Of a DNA stretch of 5,792 nt, positions 1-4,835 are shown one piece after another. The stretch is taken from NCBI GenBank assembly GCA_023136785.1, contig JAGLQP010000139.1:1-5792 (forward strand). Direction: 5' to 3'. Both the position numbers and the translations under genes were made by a program. Source of the DNA: Spirochaetales bacterium (GTDB taxonomy: Bacteria > Spirochaetota > Spirochaetia > SZUA-6 > DRHE01). Each line of letters starts with the position of its first letter. Positions within the stretch are counted from its first letter, which is position 1. A model generated the notes under the pieces. The model saw only the letters and a program-made list of their open reading frames with translations, was not told the DNA's origin and did not search any database.

Positions 1-344
1 AAAGCTTGAGTGAAGAGGTATTGACTTTCAACGAAGAAGATATTTCGCTGCTTAGGTCTTCCTTTCTCACGGAACAGGATACCCTCGGTCAGTACAGGAC
101 CACCGCACCGGTCAGACAAGGGGAGCGTATCGAGAGGGAGCGACTGCAACGATTCCTGGCGGTAAGGGCTGGGGACCGGATTACCATCACCTTTGTTCGC
201 CCCGGGCTTCAGATCAGCCTTTCCGGCAGAGCCTTCCGCTCTGGAAGCTTTGGAGACCTCATCGACGTTCGTGCCGATCTGACCGGAAAGCGCTTTCAGG
301 GGCGGATAACCGCAGCCGGGGAGGTGTCAGTTGAAAGCTACTAA
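1..344 (+). CDS. flgA: Flagellar P-ring chaperone FlgA, C-terminal part (5' partial)
   Basis: This is the C-terminal part of FlgA, the periplasmic chaperone needed to assemble FlgI subunits into the flagellar P ring. The reading frame is open to the left edge, with the first full codon at position 3, so the true start and signal peptide lie outside the window. The TTG at 6 is an in-frame Leu, probably not the start. The visible part matches the FlgA SAF/beta-clip region. It has a segment of the form LGQYRTTAPVRQGERIERE (the usual 'G..ar.pI.aGe.i'), then VRAGDRITITFVRPGLQIS, then a closing stretch around DVRADLTGKRFQGRI, corresponding to the 'vrN..SgrvvqG.V' end of the family. The gene ends with TAA at 342-344, inside the start of flgI, which suggests translational coupling. 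The call follows from these motifs plus the adjacent flgI, and only the exact 5' extent is unknown. Confidence 0.85.
   Translation, partial: SLSEEVLTFNEEDISLLRSSFLTEQDTLGQYRTTAPVRQGERIERERLQRFLAVRAGDRITITFVRPGLQISLSGRAFRSGSFGDLIDVRADLTGKRFQGRITAAGEVSVESY
318..324 (+). promoter_or_regulatory. Ribosome binding site fixing the TTG start of flgI
   Basis: GGGGAGG lies six bases before the TTG at 331, inside the flgA reading frame. No ATG or GTG in the flgI frame lies nearby before the signal peptide, and the residues after this TTG form a typical export signal, so the strong Shine-Dalgarno decides for TTG. The GTG at 324 is in the flgA frame and is not a competitor. Confidence 0.75.
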
Positions 345-1368
345 AGTATCGTTTGTTGTCTTCTTTATGTTCCTGAGCTTTTTAGGTTTTGCCATTCCGA
401 CAGTACGCATCAAGGATATCGCCGACTTGAAAGGTATCAGGGAGAATCAGCTCGTGGGTATCGGGCTGGTAACCGGTCTGGCCGGAAGAGGAGACTCCCA
501 GAACTCCGAGCTGCTGAAGGCGGCGATAGCCAATCTGGTATCGAACTTCGGCTTTCGTATCGATGCCGCGGATGTGCGCAGCAGGAACTGTGCGGTGGTT
601 ACCGTGAGCTGTGCGGTTCCCGCTTTCGTACGTTCAGGGGAAGCAGTAGACATCCTCGTTTCGAGTATCGGGGATGCCCGCAGTCTGGAGGGGGGTGTGC
701 TTCTTCAGACGCCGCTGAAGGCCGCCAATGGAAATGTCTATGCTCTCGCTCAGGGACAAATTTTCTCCGTCCAGTCCCCTTCCGGGACCAGCCGACAAAC
801 GGTAGGAACCATCCCCAGAGGTGCAATCATCGAGCAGGACGTGATTTCGGAATTCCTCAGCAACGATACACTCTCGTTGATTTTACGCAATCCGGATTTC
901 GTGACCGCCAACACCGTGTCTGCGGCGATACGCCAGGAGTACCCGGATATCGAGCTCCGGGCCGTGGATGCGGCTATGGTCGAGCTGACCATCCCCCCCC
1001 AGTTGCGTGGGGATCCGGTGGCGTTCATAGCCCAGTTGGAATCGATCGAAGTCACCCCCGAACCTTCGAACAGAGTGGTAATCGATTCCAGCTCCGGGGT
1101 GATCATATTTGGCGAGCGGGTACGGATCGGTCAGGTCGCCGTTTCCTACAAAGATATTTCGGTCAGCGTGAGTCCTTATCGTCGCCCCACGGGAGGTTTG
1201 TGGGATGAAGAGGAGGCTGGGCGGAGCTTTGTCTTCGAGGAGACCACGTCCGTCGAGACTCTGGTGGAAACGCTCAGAAGCATCGGTTTGGAAACAGAGG
1301 TGATCATCTATATCATCAAGGCGATCGACAGGGCTGGATCCCTGTACGGTACGTTAATCGTGAATTAA
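331..1368 (+). CDS. flgI: Flagellar P-ring protein FlgI
   Basis: FlgI forms the P ring around the flagellar rod at the peptidoglycan layer. The 345-residue product is slightly shorter than the ~365 of enterobacterial FlgI. Residues 1-21 form a signal peptide (basic start, hydrophobic VVFFMFLSFLGFA, likely cleavage near A21). The mature start reads VRIKDIADLKGIRENQLVG, followed by GLVTGLAGRGD. Further family landmarks are the DILVSSIGDARSLEGG segment, TPLKAANGNVYALAQGQ, TVGTIPRGAIIE, VDAAMVELTIPP, and the C-terminal GVIIFGERVRIG and IKAIDRAGSLYGTLIV. Cysteines occur at 87 and 94, not at the C-terminal positions of the enterobacterial disulfide (from memory). Spirochaete flagella are periplasmic, so the ring would sit within the periplasm. 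No flgH (L ring) is present between flgA and flgI. A run of eight C lies at 993-1000. The TTG start overlaps flgA by 14 bp. Confidence 0.95.
   Translation: MKATKVSFVVFFMFLSFLGFAIPTVRIKDIADLKGIRENQLVGIGLVTGLAGRGDSQNSELLKAAIANLVSNFGFRIDAADVRSRNCAVVTVSCAVPAFVRSGEAVDILVSSIGDARSLEGGVLLQTPLKAANGNVYALAQGQIFSVQSPSGTSRQTVGTIPRGAIIEQDVISEFLSNDTLSLILRNPDFVTANTVSAAIRQEYPDIELRAVDAAMVELTIPPQLRGDPVAFIAQLESIEVTPEPSNRVVIDSSSGVIIFGERVRIGQVAVSYKDISVSVSPYRRPTGGLWDEEEAGRSFVFEETTSVETLVETLRSIGLETEVIIYIIKAIDRAGSLYGTLIVN
993..1000 (+). repeat. Poly-C tract (C8) inside flgI
   Basis: Eight consecutive C lie within the codons for Ile-Pro-Pro in the TIPPQL segment of flgI. It is the longest homopolymer seen in the window. 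Such tracts can slip during replication, and gain or loss of one C would frameshift the last third of flgI. The ORF is intact as given. Confidence 0.8.
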
Positions 1369-1378
1369 GGACGGACAG

Positions 1379-1705
1379 ATGGAAATCGCGAATATCCCCT
1401 ATCAGCCCTATCTTCCCAACAATAACCTGCCCCGTATTGGAGCACCGGGAGCCTCGAAACAGAACGGGACAATAGATAAAACGAGCAAACTGTACAAGGT
1501 GTCCCGGGAGTTCGAGGCTATTTTCATCAAACAGATGCTCAACGTCATGCGTAAATCAGTGGCCAAAACCGGGCTGCTGGACGGGGGCATGGCGGAAGAG
1601 TTTTTCGAAGACATGCTGTACGACGAATACGCAAGCAGTATGGCCGAGAGCGGCAGTTTTGGGATTTCGGATATGATCTACAGGCAGCTGAACCCTGCCG
1701 ACTGA
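1379..1705 (+). CDS. flgJ: FlgJ-type flagellar rod-binding protein, single domain
   Basis: This 108-residue protein corresponds to the N-terminal rod-binding (rod-capping) domain of FlgJ. Residues 1-38 are a polar, Pro/Asn-rich lead. From about residue 41 it follows the family pattern: SREFEAIFIKQMLNVMRKSV, then GLLDGGMAEEFFEDMLYDEY, then SMAESGSFGISDMIYRQL at the C-terminus. It lacks the C-terminal glucosaminidase/muramidase domain of enterobacterial FlgJ (about 310 residues). Single-domain forms occur in many non-gammaproteobacteria, so this is a natural short form and not a truncation. It starts ten bases after the flgI stop. AAGGA at 1367-1371, overlapping that stop, is its Shine-Dalgarno, seven bases before ATG. 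It should be cotranscribed with flgA-flgI and act in the periplasm in rod assembly. A separate enzyme would have to open the peptidoglycan for the rod. Confidence 0.88.
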   Translation: MEIANIPYQPYLPNNNLPRIGAPGASKQNGTIDKTSKLYKVSREFEAIFIKQMLNVMRKSVAKTGLLDGGMAEEFFEDMLYDEYASSMAESGSFGISDMIYRQLNPAD

Positions 1706-1736
1706 TTCACCGGAATCCCCATATCGGGAAATGAAT
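1705..1736 (+). terminator. Imperfect hairpin after flgJ, weak terminator candidate
   Basis: Complementary arms ATTCA (1705-1709) and TGAAT (1732-1736) enclose TCCC (1716-1719) and GGGA (1726-1729), with an asymmetric internal loop. It is followed by ACTTTTG, a short T run. This is weak as an intrinsic terminator, so some read-through of flagellar transcripts into the sigma factor gene is plausible. Confidence 0.3.
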
Positions 1737-1763
1737 ACTTTTGTAGAACCTCGGGTTGCCTAA

Positions 1764-1787
1764 TAGTATAAAAAAGTATACAAAAAA
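1764..1787 (+). repeat. Phased A-tracts with repeated AGTATA, probable bent DNA
   Basis: AGTATA occurs at 1765-1770 and again at 1775-1780. Runs of six A lie at 1770-1775 and 1782-1787, about one helical turn apart. This spacing favours intrinsic curvature. The element lies about 115-135 bp before the predicted sigma-54 start, where DNA looping between an activator and the polymerase would matter. No convincing IHF site was seen. A sigma-70 -10-like TATAAA (1767-1772) overlaps it but has no good -35. Confidence 0.4.
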
Positions 1788-1812
1788 GGGAACGTTTCTT
1801 TGAACCCGGACC

Positions 1813-1838
1813 AGATAGAAAGATAACTATCTATATAG
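1813..1838. promoter_or_regulatory. Dyad cluster upstream of the sigma-54 promoter, possible activator site
   Basis: AGATAG (1813-1818) is a perfect inverted match to CTATCT (1827-1832). A tighter dyad AGATA-AC-TATCT (1821-1832) lies inside it, and CTATATAG (1831-1838) is a perfect 8-bp palindrome. GATAAC (1822-1827) is also the inverse of GTTATC (1855-1860). The centre is roughly 77 bp before the predicted +1, within reach of a bacterial enhancer-binding protein. The region is AT-rich, so small palindromes are partly expected by chance. Confidence 0.35.
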
Positions 1839-1855
1839 CAATTACTTATAGGCTG

Positions 1856-1864
1856 TTATCCACA
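1856..1864 (+). promoter_or_regulatory. Consensus DnaA box
   Basis: TTATCCACA matches the strongest E. coli-type DnaA box. It forms the left part of the inverted repeat TTATC-CACA-GATAA (1856-1869) and ends eight bases before the -24 element of the sigma-54 promoter. It is a single box, with no cluster of boxes around it, so it is not an origin. DnaA could act here as a transcription regulator, or the match may be coincidental. Confidence 0.4.
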
Positions 1865-1872
1865 GATAATAG

Positions 1873-1889
1873 TTGGCACGCTTCTTGCA
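1873..1889 (+). promoter_or_regulatory. Sigma-54 (RpoN) -24/-12 promoter of the sigma factor gene
   Basis: TTGGCACG-N4-TTGCA (-24 block 1873-1880, -12 block 1885-1889) matches the sigma-54 consensus TTGGCACG-N4-TTGCW at every defined position. The invariant GG (1875-1876) and GC (1887-1888) are separated by exactly ten bases. Counting from GC at -13/-12 puts +1 near position 1900. The resulting leader is only about 12 bases long and contains AGGA (1901-1904) before ATG 1912. Transcription from here would require RpoN and an ATP-dependent enhancer-binding protein, neither of which is encoded in the window. Confidence 0.9.
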
Positions 1890-1911
1890 CTAATTTAGTC
1901 AGGAATCTGTG

Positions 1912-2751
1912 ATGAAGGCGGACAGTATAGAGAGTAAAGAAGATGCACTGCGGGCCTATTTCTCTCAGATTAAGAAGAGCCGACTGCTGAACTTCGAGGA
2001 AGAGCTTGCCCTGTCACGGCGGATACTCGGCGGTGATGATGCTGCCCGGCAGACCCTGATCGAAGCGAACCTTCGACTGGTCGTACGAATCGCAAAAAAA
2101 TATATGACCCGTGATGTTGCCCTTCTCGATCTTATCCAGGAGGGGAATCTGGGATTGATCAAAGCAGCCTCAAAGTACGATTTCCGCAAACGTGTCAGGT
2201 TCAGCACCTACGCTTCCTGGTGGATAAAACAGGCGATCGTACGCGCCCTGTCGAACAAACGGCGAACCATCCGTCTTCCCCACAGAAAAGAGGAGAAGCT
2301 GCGGAAGATCAACAAGGCCTATAATTCGCTGTCCCAAGAATTGAAAAGAGCGCCAACTATCGAAGAAATCGCCGAAGAGCTGGGTTTGAAACTACGGGAA
2401 GTGGAAACGATCGTACAGCTCTCCAACGCCGTGGTCTCTCTGGACGGGCCGACTCAAGAGGACAGCGGGACCCTCCAGGACATTATCGAAGACACCTCCT
2501 ATATACCTGAAAAAGATCTGCTGCGGGAAAACCTGCGGGAGCGGACATTGAAGTTTCTCGAGACCTTACTTGAAAAGGAGAAACAGATCCTGCTTTACAG
2601 GTTCGCCTTCTATGGGGGGAAGAAGTATACGCTGAAGAAAATAGGAGACGAGATGGGTATCTCTCCTGAGACCGTGCGCCAGATCGAGATTCGCGCATTG
2701 AAGAAATTGAAGGAAAGTGCCCAAGAGTTGCGGGAATTCGTATATACCTGA
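1912..2751 (+). CDS. rpoS: RpoS-like alternative sigma factor (group 2 sigma-70 family)
   Basis: This 279-residue sigma-70 family protein contains regions 1.2-4.2 and lacks region 1.1 and the non-conserved insert of primary sigma factors. Region 1.2 spans about residues 11-40 ([25 protein letters not shown]). Region 2 spans about 46-113, with the core-binding helix [15 protein letters not shown] (71-85), [20 protein letters not shown] for DNA melting and -10 recognition (89-108), and RRTIRLP (117-123). Region 3 spans about 124-180. Region 4 ends with the helix-turn-helix [20 protein letters not shown] (240-259). ATG 1912 is preferred over GTG 1909 because AGGA (1901-1904) is then seven bases away. 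The name rests on length, domain content, position after the flagellar genes and the sigma-54 promoter, as for Borrelia rpoS. A different group 2 sigma factor is possible. An A7 run (2094-2100) lies at codons 61-63. Confidence 0.85.
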   Translation: MKADSIESKEDALRAYFSQIKKSRLLNFEEELALSRRILGGDDAARQTLIEANLRLVVRIAKKYMTRDVALLDLIQEGNLGLIKAASKYDFRKRVRFSTYASWWIKQAIVRALSNKRRTIRLPHRKEEKLRKINKAYNSLSQELKRAPTIEEIAEELGLKLREVETIVQLSNAVVSLDGPTQEDSGTLQDIIEDTSYIPEKDLLRENLRERTLKFLETLLEKEKQILLYRFAFYGGKKYTLKKIGDEMGISPETVRQIEIRALKKLKESAQELREFVYT

Positions 2752-2768
2752 TCCCATACCTGCCTTAA

Positions 2769-2782
2769 GTCTTGACCAAGAC
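2769..2782. promoter_or_regulatory. Operator-like dyad over the -35 element
   Basis: GTCTTG-AC-CAAGAC is an inverted repeat with perfect 6-bp arms and a 2-bp centre. It covers the whole -35 hexamer TTGACC (2772-2777), so a dimeric regulator bound here would compete with RNA polymerase. As RNA it could form only a 5-bp stem with a four-base loop and no T-run follows, so it is not a convincing terminator for the preceding sigma factor gene. Confidence 0.4.
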
Positions 2783-2799
2783 AAACCCAGAGATACAAT
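2772..2799 (+). promoter_or_regulatory. Sigma-70-type promoter giving a probable leaderless mRNA
   Basis: TTGACC (2772-2777) and TACAAT (2794-2799) each match the sigma-70 consensus at five of six positions and are 16 bp apart. Transcription would start 6-8 bases after the -10 element, at about 2805-2807, which is on the ATG (2806) of the deacetylase gene. It probably serves the deacetylase-tsaD pair independently of the sigma-54 promoter. Confidence 0.7.
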
Positions 2800-2805
2800 A
2801 GGCCC

Positions 2806-3738
2806 ATGTCCACGGGGCGCAAGAACCAATCCAGGAACAACAAGTCTCGTTCGCGACGGGCGATCCTGCTCCTCGCGGTTATTGCCGCATGTCTGGTGGC
2901 AATCATTATTCTGCTGCCGCCGAACCGGGGGACGCAGCTTCCCGAAGTGGTACAGCCCCGCGAATCGGTCCCCCAACAGGCCGAGGAAGGTGCGCCCCCT
3001 CTGAAACAGCCTCCGGAGGCGGAGGCTGCAGGGACCCGGCGGCGGGAACGGCCGGTCCCCAGGGTTCGAGTCGCCGTTGTCATTGACGATGTGGGCTACA
3101 ACCTCGAGCAGCTCCAATCGTTTCTGACCTTTCCGGGTCCGATATCCCTGTCCGTACTTCCCAACTTACCCCACAGCAGCGAATCGGCCCGGCGAGTCGT
3201 GGAGGCGGGGAAAGAGCTTCTCCTGCATCTGCCCATGGAAGCGGTGAATGGAAAAGACCCCGGCCCTGGCGCGATCCTCACGATCCAGAGCGATGAAGAA
3301 ATACGCCGATTGCTGGAGAACAGTTTTTCTCAAGTTCCCCAGGCGGTGGGCATGAACAACCACATGGGATCCCGGGCTACGGCGGACGAACGGGTCATGA
3401 ACGTGGTCATGGAGTATCTTCGATCAAGCCGGCGTTTCTACCTGGACAGCCGCACCACAACAGAATCGGTCGGCGCCGGGGCGGCGAACCTGCACGGTGT
3501 CCCCTTTTTGGAGAGGGATATTTTTCTGGACAACGAGCCGGAGGCCGAGGCGATTCAAAAGGCCCTGGAGAGCGGGATACAGGTGGCCCGGGAAAAGGGG
3601 CACGCTGTCCTGATAGGCCACATCTACAACCCCCAGATCGTTGATGTAATCGAACAGATGCTGGGTGAGTTGGAAAGGGCGGGAGTGGAACTGGTTTCCG
3701 TCTCGGCTCTGCTCGAGGAGATGCGAGAGGATTCATGA
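2806..3738 (+). CDS. Divergent polysaccharide deacetylase family protein (YibQ-like), membrane-anchored
   Basis: This 310-residue protein belongs to the divergent polysaccharide deacetylase family (YibQ/DUF610), a NodB-like fold usually predicted to act on envelope glycans. Its substrate is not established. The basic start (GRK..R..KSRSRR) precedes one transmembrane helix at about 19-37, then a Pro/Glu-rich linker to about 85, so the catalytic domain should face the periplasm. Domain motifs in order are VVIDDVGYN (91-99, paired acidic residues), SLSVLPNLP (114-122), LLLHLPMEA (138-146), GMNNHMGSRAT (182-192), FYLDSRT (211-217), RDIFLDN (237-243) and GHAVLIGHIYN (265-275). The last is the family GH motif, here followed by Ile-Tyr where GHP is common. 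No Shine-Dalgarno precedes ATG 2806, and no in-frame alternative start lies before the anchor, which agrees with leaderless translation. The stop overlaps tsaD by 4 bp. The family call is firm and the enzymatic role is inferred. Confidence 0.85.
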   Translation: MSTGRKNQSRNNKSRSRRAILLLAVIAACLVAIIILLPPNRGTQLPEVVQPRESVPQQAEEGAPPLKQPPEAEAAGTRRRERPVPRVRVAVVIDDVGYNLEQLQSFLTFPGPISLSVLPNLPHSSESARRVVEAGKELLLHLPMEAVNGKDPGPGAILTIQSDEEIRRLLENSFSQVPQAVGMNNHMGSRATADERVMNVVMEYLRSSRRFYLDSRTTTESVGAGAANLHGVPFLERDIFLDNEPEAEAIQKALESGIQVAREKGHAVLIGHIYNPQIVDVIEQMLGELERAGVELVSVSALLEEMREDS

Positions 3739-4748
3739 TTGTTCTAGGCGTGGAAACCTCCTGCGACGAGTGTGCCGCTTCTGTGGTCGAAAACGGAACG
3801 AGAATTCTCAGCGAGGTCGTCGCCTCTCAGATCGAAGACCACCGGCCCTTCTACGGAGTGGTTCCGGAAATTGCTTCCCGCCGGCATATCGAAACCATCT
3901 CTCGTGTAGTGGAACAGGTTCTGGAAGAAGCGAAAATGAAGGCCACGGAGGTGGACGGGCTGGCTGTTACCTATCAACCGGGTTTGATCGGATCTCTGCT
4001 GGTGGGTCTATCCTTTACAAAAGGGCTGGCCTTCGCCCTCGAGAAACCGCTGGTCGGCGTCGACCACATCCTCGCCCATCTCTACGCCCCCCATTTGGAG
4101 ACAGACATTTCCTATCCCTACATCGGACTGCTCGTATCCGGCGGGCACACCGTGATTGCCAGGGTTGAGGACTTCGATACGATGCGGGTGTTGGGGACCA
4201 CGATCGACGATGCCTGTGGAGAGGCCTTCGATAAGGTAGCAAAACACTACGACATGGGATTTCCCGGAGGAGCGGCCATCGACAGGCTCTCCCAAAACGG
4301 ATCCCCGCAGGCTTTTCGCTTTCCCTGGCCGTCCCTTCACAAAGGGCATCACCCCTTCGATCTTTCCTACTCCGGATTGAAAACAGCCGTGGTCAATCAA
4401 CTCGACCAATTCTGGAACAGAGACTTCGAGAAGAGCAAGGAGAATATCGCCGCTTCCTTCCAAGGCACCGCAATCGATATCCTGGTAGATCGAACCGTCA
4501 AGGCCGCCGGTCATACCGGTCTAAACAGGATCGTCGTCGGGGGTGGAGTGGCCGCCAACAGCTACCTGCGAAAGCAGTTGAGCGGGCAACCGGATCTAGA
4601 GGTGAATTTTCCCTCCCTCAGACTATGTACCGATAATGCAGCCATGGTGGCCGGCCTCGGCTATCATATGCTCCGAAAGGGTCAGCGATCCGAGCTCAGC
4701 CTCAACGCCTGCGCCCGTGTCCAGGGATTGCGCAGACTCTATCCCTAG
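3735..4748 (+). CDS. tsaD: tRNA N6-threonylcarbamoyladenosine transferase TsaD (Gcp/Kae1 family)
   Basis: TsaD moves the threonylcarbamoyl group from TC-AMP to A37 of ANN-decoding tRNAs in the cytoplasm, working with TsaB and TsaE, which are not encoded here. The 337-residue length is normal. Motifs include MIVLGVETSCDE (1-12), VVPEIASRRH (42-51), the metal-binding HxxxH (H111, H115), VSGGHT (134-139), DDACGEAFDKVAKH (158-171), the YSGLKTA segment, GGGVAANSYLR, and CTDNAAM with D300 as third metal ligand. H111, H115 and D300 fall at the E. coli numbering. Two variations stand out. The family GPGL motif reads YQPGL (80-84), and Cys replaces Thr at residue 13 after the ETSCDE motif. Both resemble spirochaete versions as I remember them. 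The start ATG overlaps the stop of the upstream gene (ATGA), with GAGAGGA (3725-3731) as ribosome site only three bases away, so translation is probably coupled. Confidence 0.97.
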   Translation: MIVLGVETSCDECAASVVENGTRILSEVVASQIEDHRPFYGVVPEIASRRHIETISRVVEQVLEEAKMKATEVDGLAVTYQPGLIGSLLVGLSFTKGLAFALEKPLVGVDHILAHLYAPHLETDISYPYIGLLVSGGHTVIARVEDFDTMRVLGTTIDDACGEAFDKVAKHYDMGFPGGAAIDRLSQNGSPQAFRFPWPSLHKGHHPFDLSYSGLKTAVVNQLDQFWNRDFEKSKENIAASFQGTAIDILVDRTVKAAGHTGLNRIVVGGGVAANSYLRKQLSGQPDLEVNFPSLRLCTDNAAMVAGLGYHMLRKGQRSELSLNACARVQGLRRLYP

Positions 4749-4754
4749 CAACCG

Positions 4755-4786
4755 CCGGTCCTCCGGTCGTCCTTAGTATTGACCGG
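4755..4786. repeat. CCGGTC repeats forming a possible hairpin after tsaD
   Basis: CCGGTC occurs at 4755-4760 and 4763-4768, and its inverse GACCGG at 4781-4786. The second and third copies could form a 6-bp stem with a 12-base loop. There is no T-run, so an intrinsic terminator is unlikely. The last copy overlaps the possible -35 element of the next gene and lies in the near-palindrome TTGACCGGTGAA (4779-4790). Confidence 0.35.
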
Positions 4787-4808
4787 TGAAGAGTATCCAT
4801 AATAGGAT
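4779..4808 (+). promoter_or_regulatory. Candidate sigma-70 promoter for the flavodoxin-like gene and apt
   Basis: TTGACC (4779-4784) is a 5/6 match to the -35 consensus, and TAGGAT (4803-4808) is a 4/6 match to -10 at 18-bp spacing. CATAAT (4798-4803) matches -10 better but sits only 13 bp from TTGACC. A promoter in this 87-bp gap is reasonable, but its exact -10 is uncertain. Confidence 0.4.
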
Positions 4809-4835
4809 GCGTTAGAAAAGGGGAGGAGGCCGAGT

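Noticed and set aside
1741..1769. Sigma-70 promoter TTGTAG-17-TAGTAT upstream of the sigma factor
   Set aside because: The -35 matches at only three of six positions and the -10 at four. It is much weaker than the sigma-54 promoter and expected by chance in AT-rich DNA.
1856..1864. Replication origin suggested by the DnaA box
   Set aside because: There is only one box, no dnaA/dnaN neighbours and no array of boxes. The short AT-rich gap is better explained as a promoter region.
1909..1911. GTG as start of the sigma factor
   Set aside because: It is only four bases from AGGA. ATG 1912 has the better spacing and codon, and the difference is one residue.
2752..2805. Intrinsic terminator after the sigma factor gene
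   Set aside because: The only dyad is AT/GC-mixed with a short stem and no T-run, and it coincides with a -35 element.
2566..3117. Long minus-strand ORF (183 codons) across the sigma factor/deacetylase junction, and another at 2610-3083
   Set aside because: They lie opposite well-supported genes, show no recognisable domain, have low-complexity Arg/Pro/Ser-rich translations, and would cover a strong forward promoter.
3665..4168. Forward ORF of 167 codons overlapping the start of tsaD
   Set aside because: It is an out-of-frame shadow of tsaD with an Arg/Cys/Ser-rich translation and no motif.
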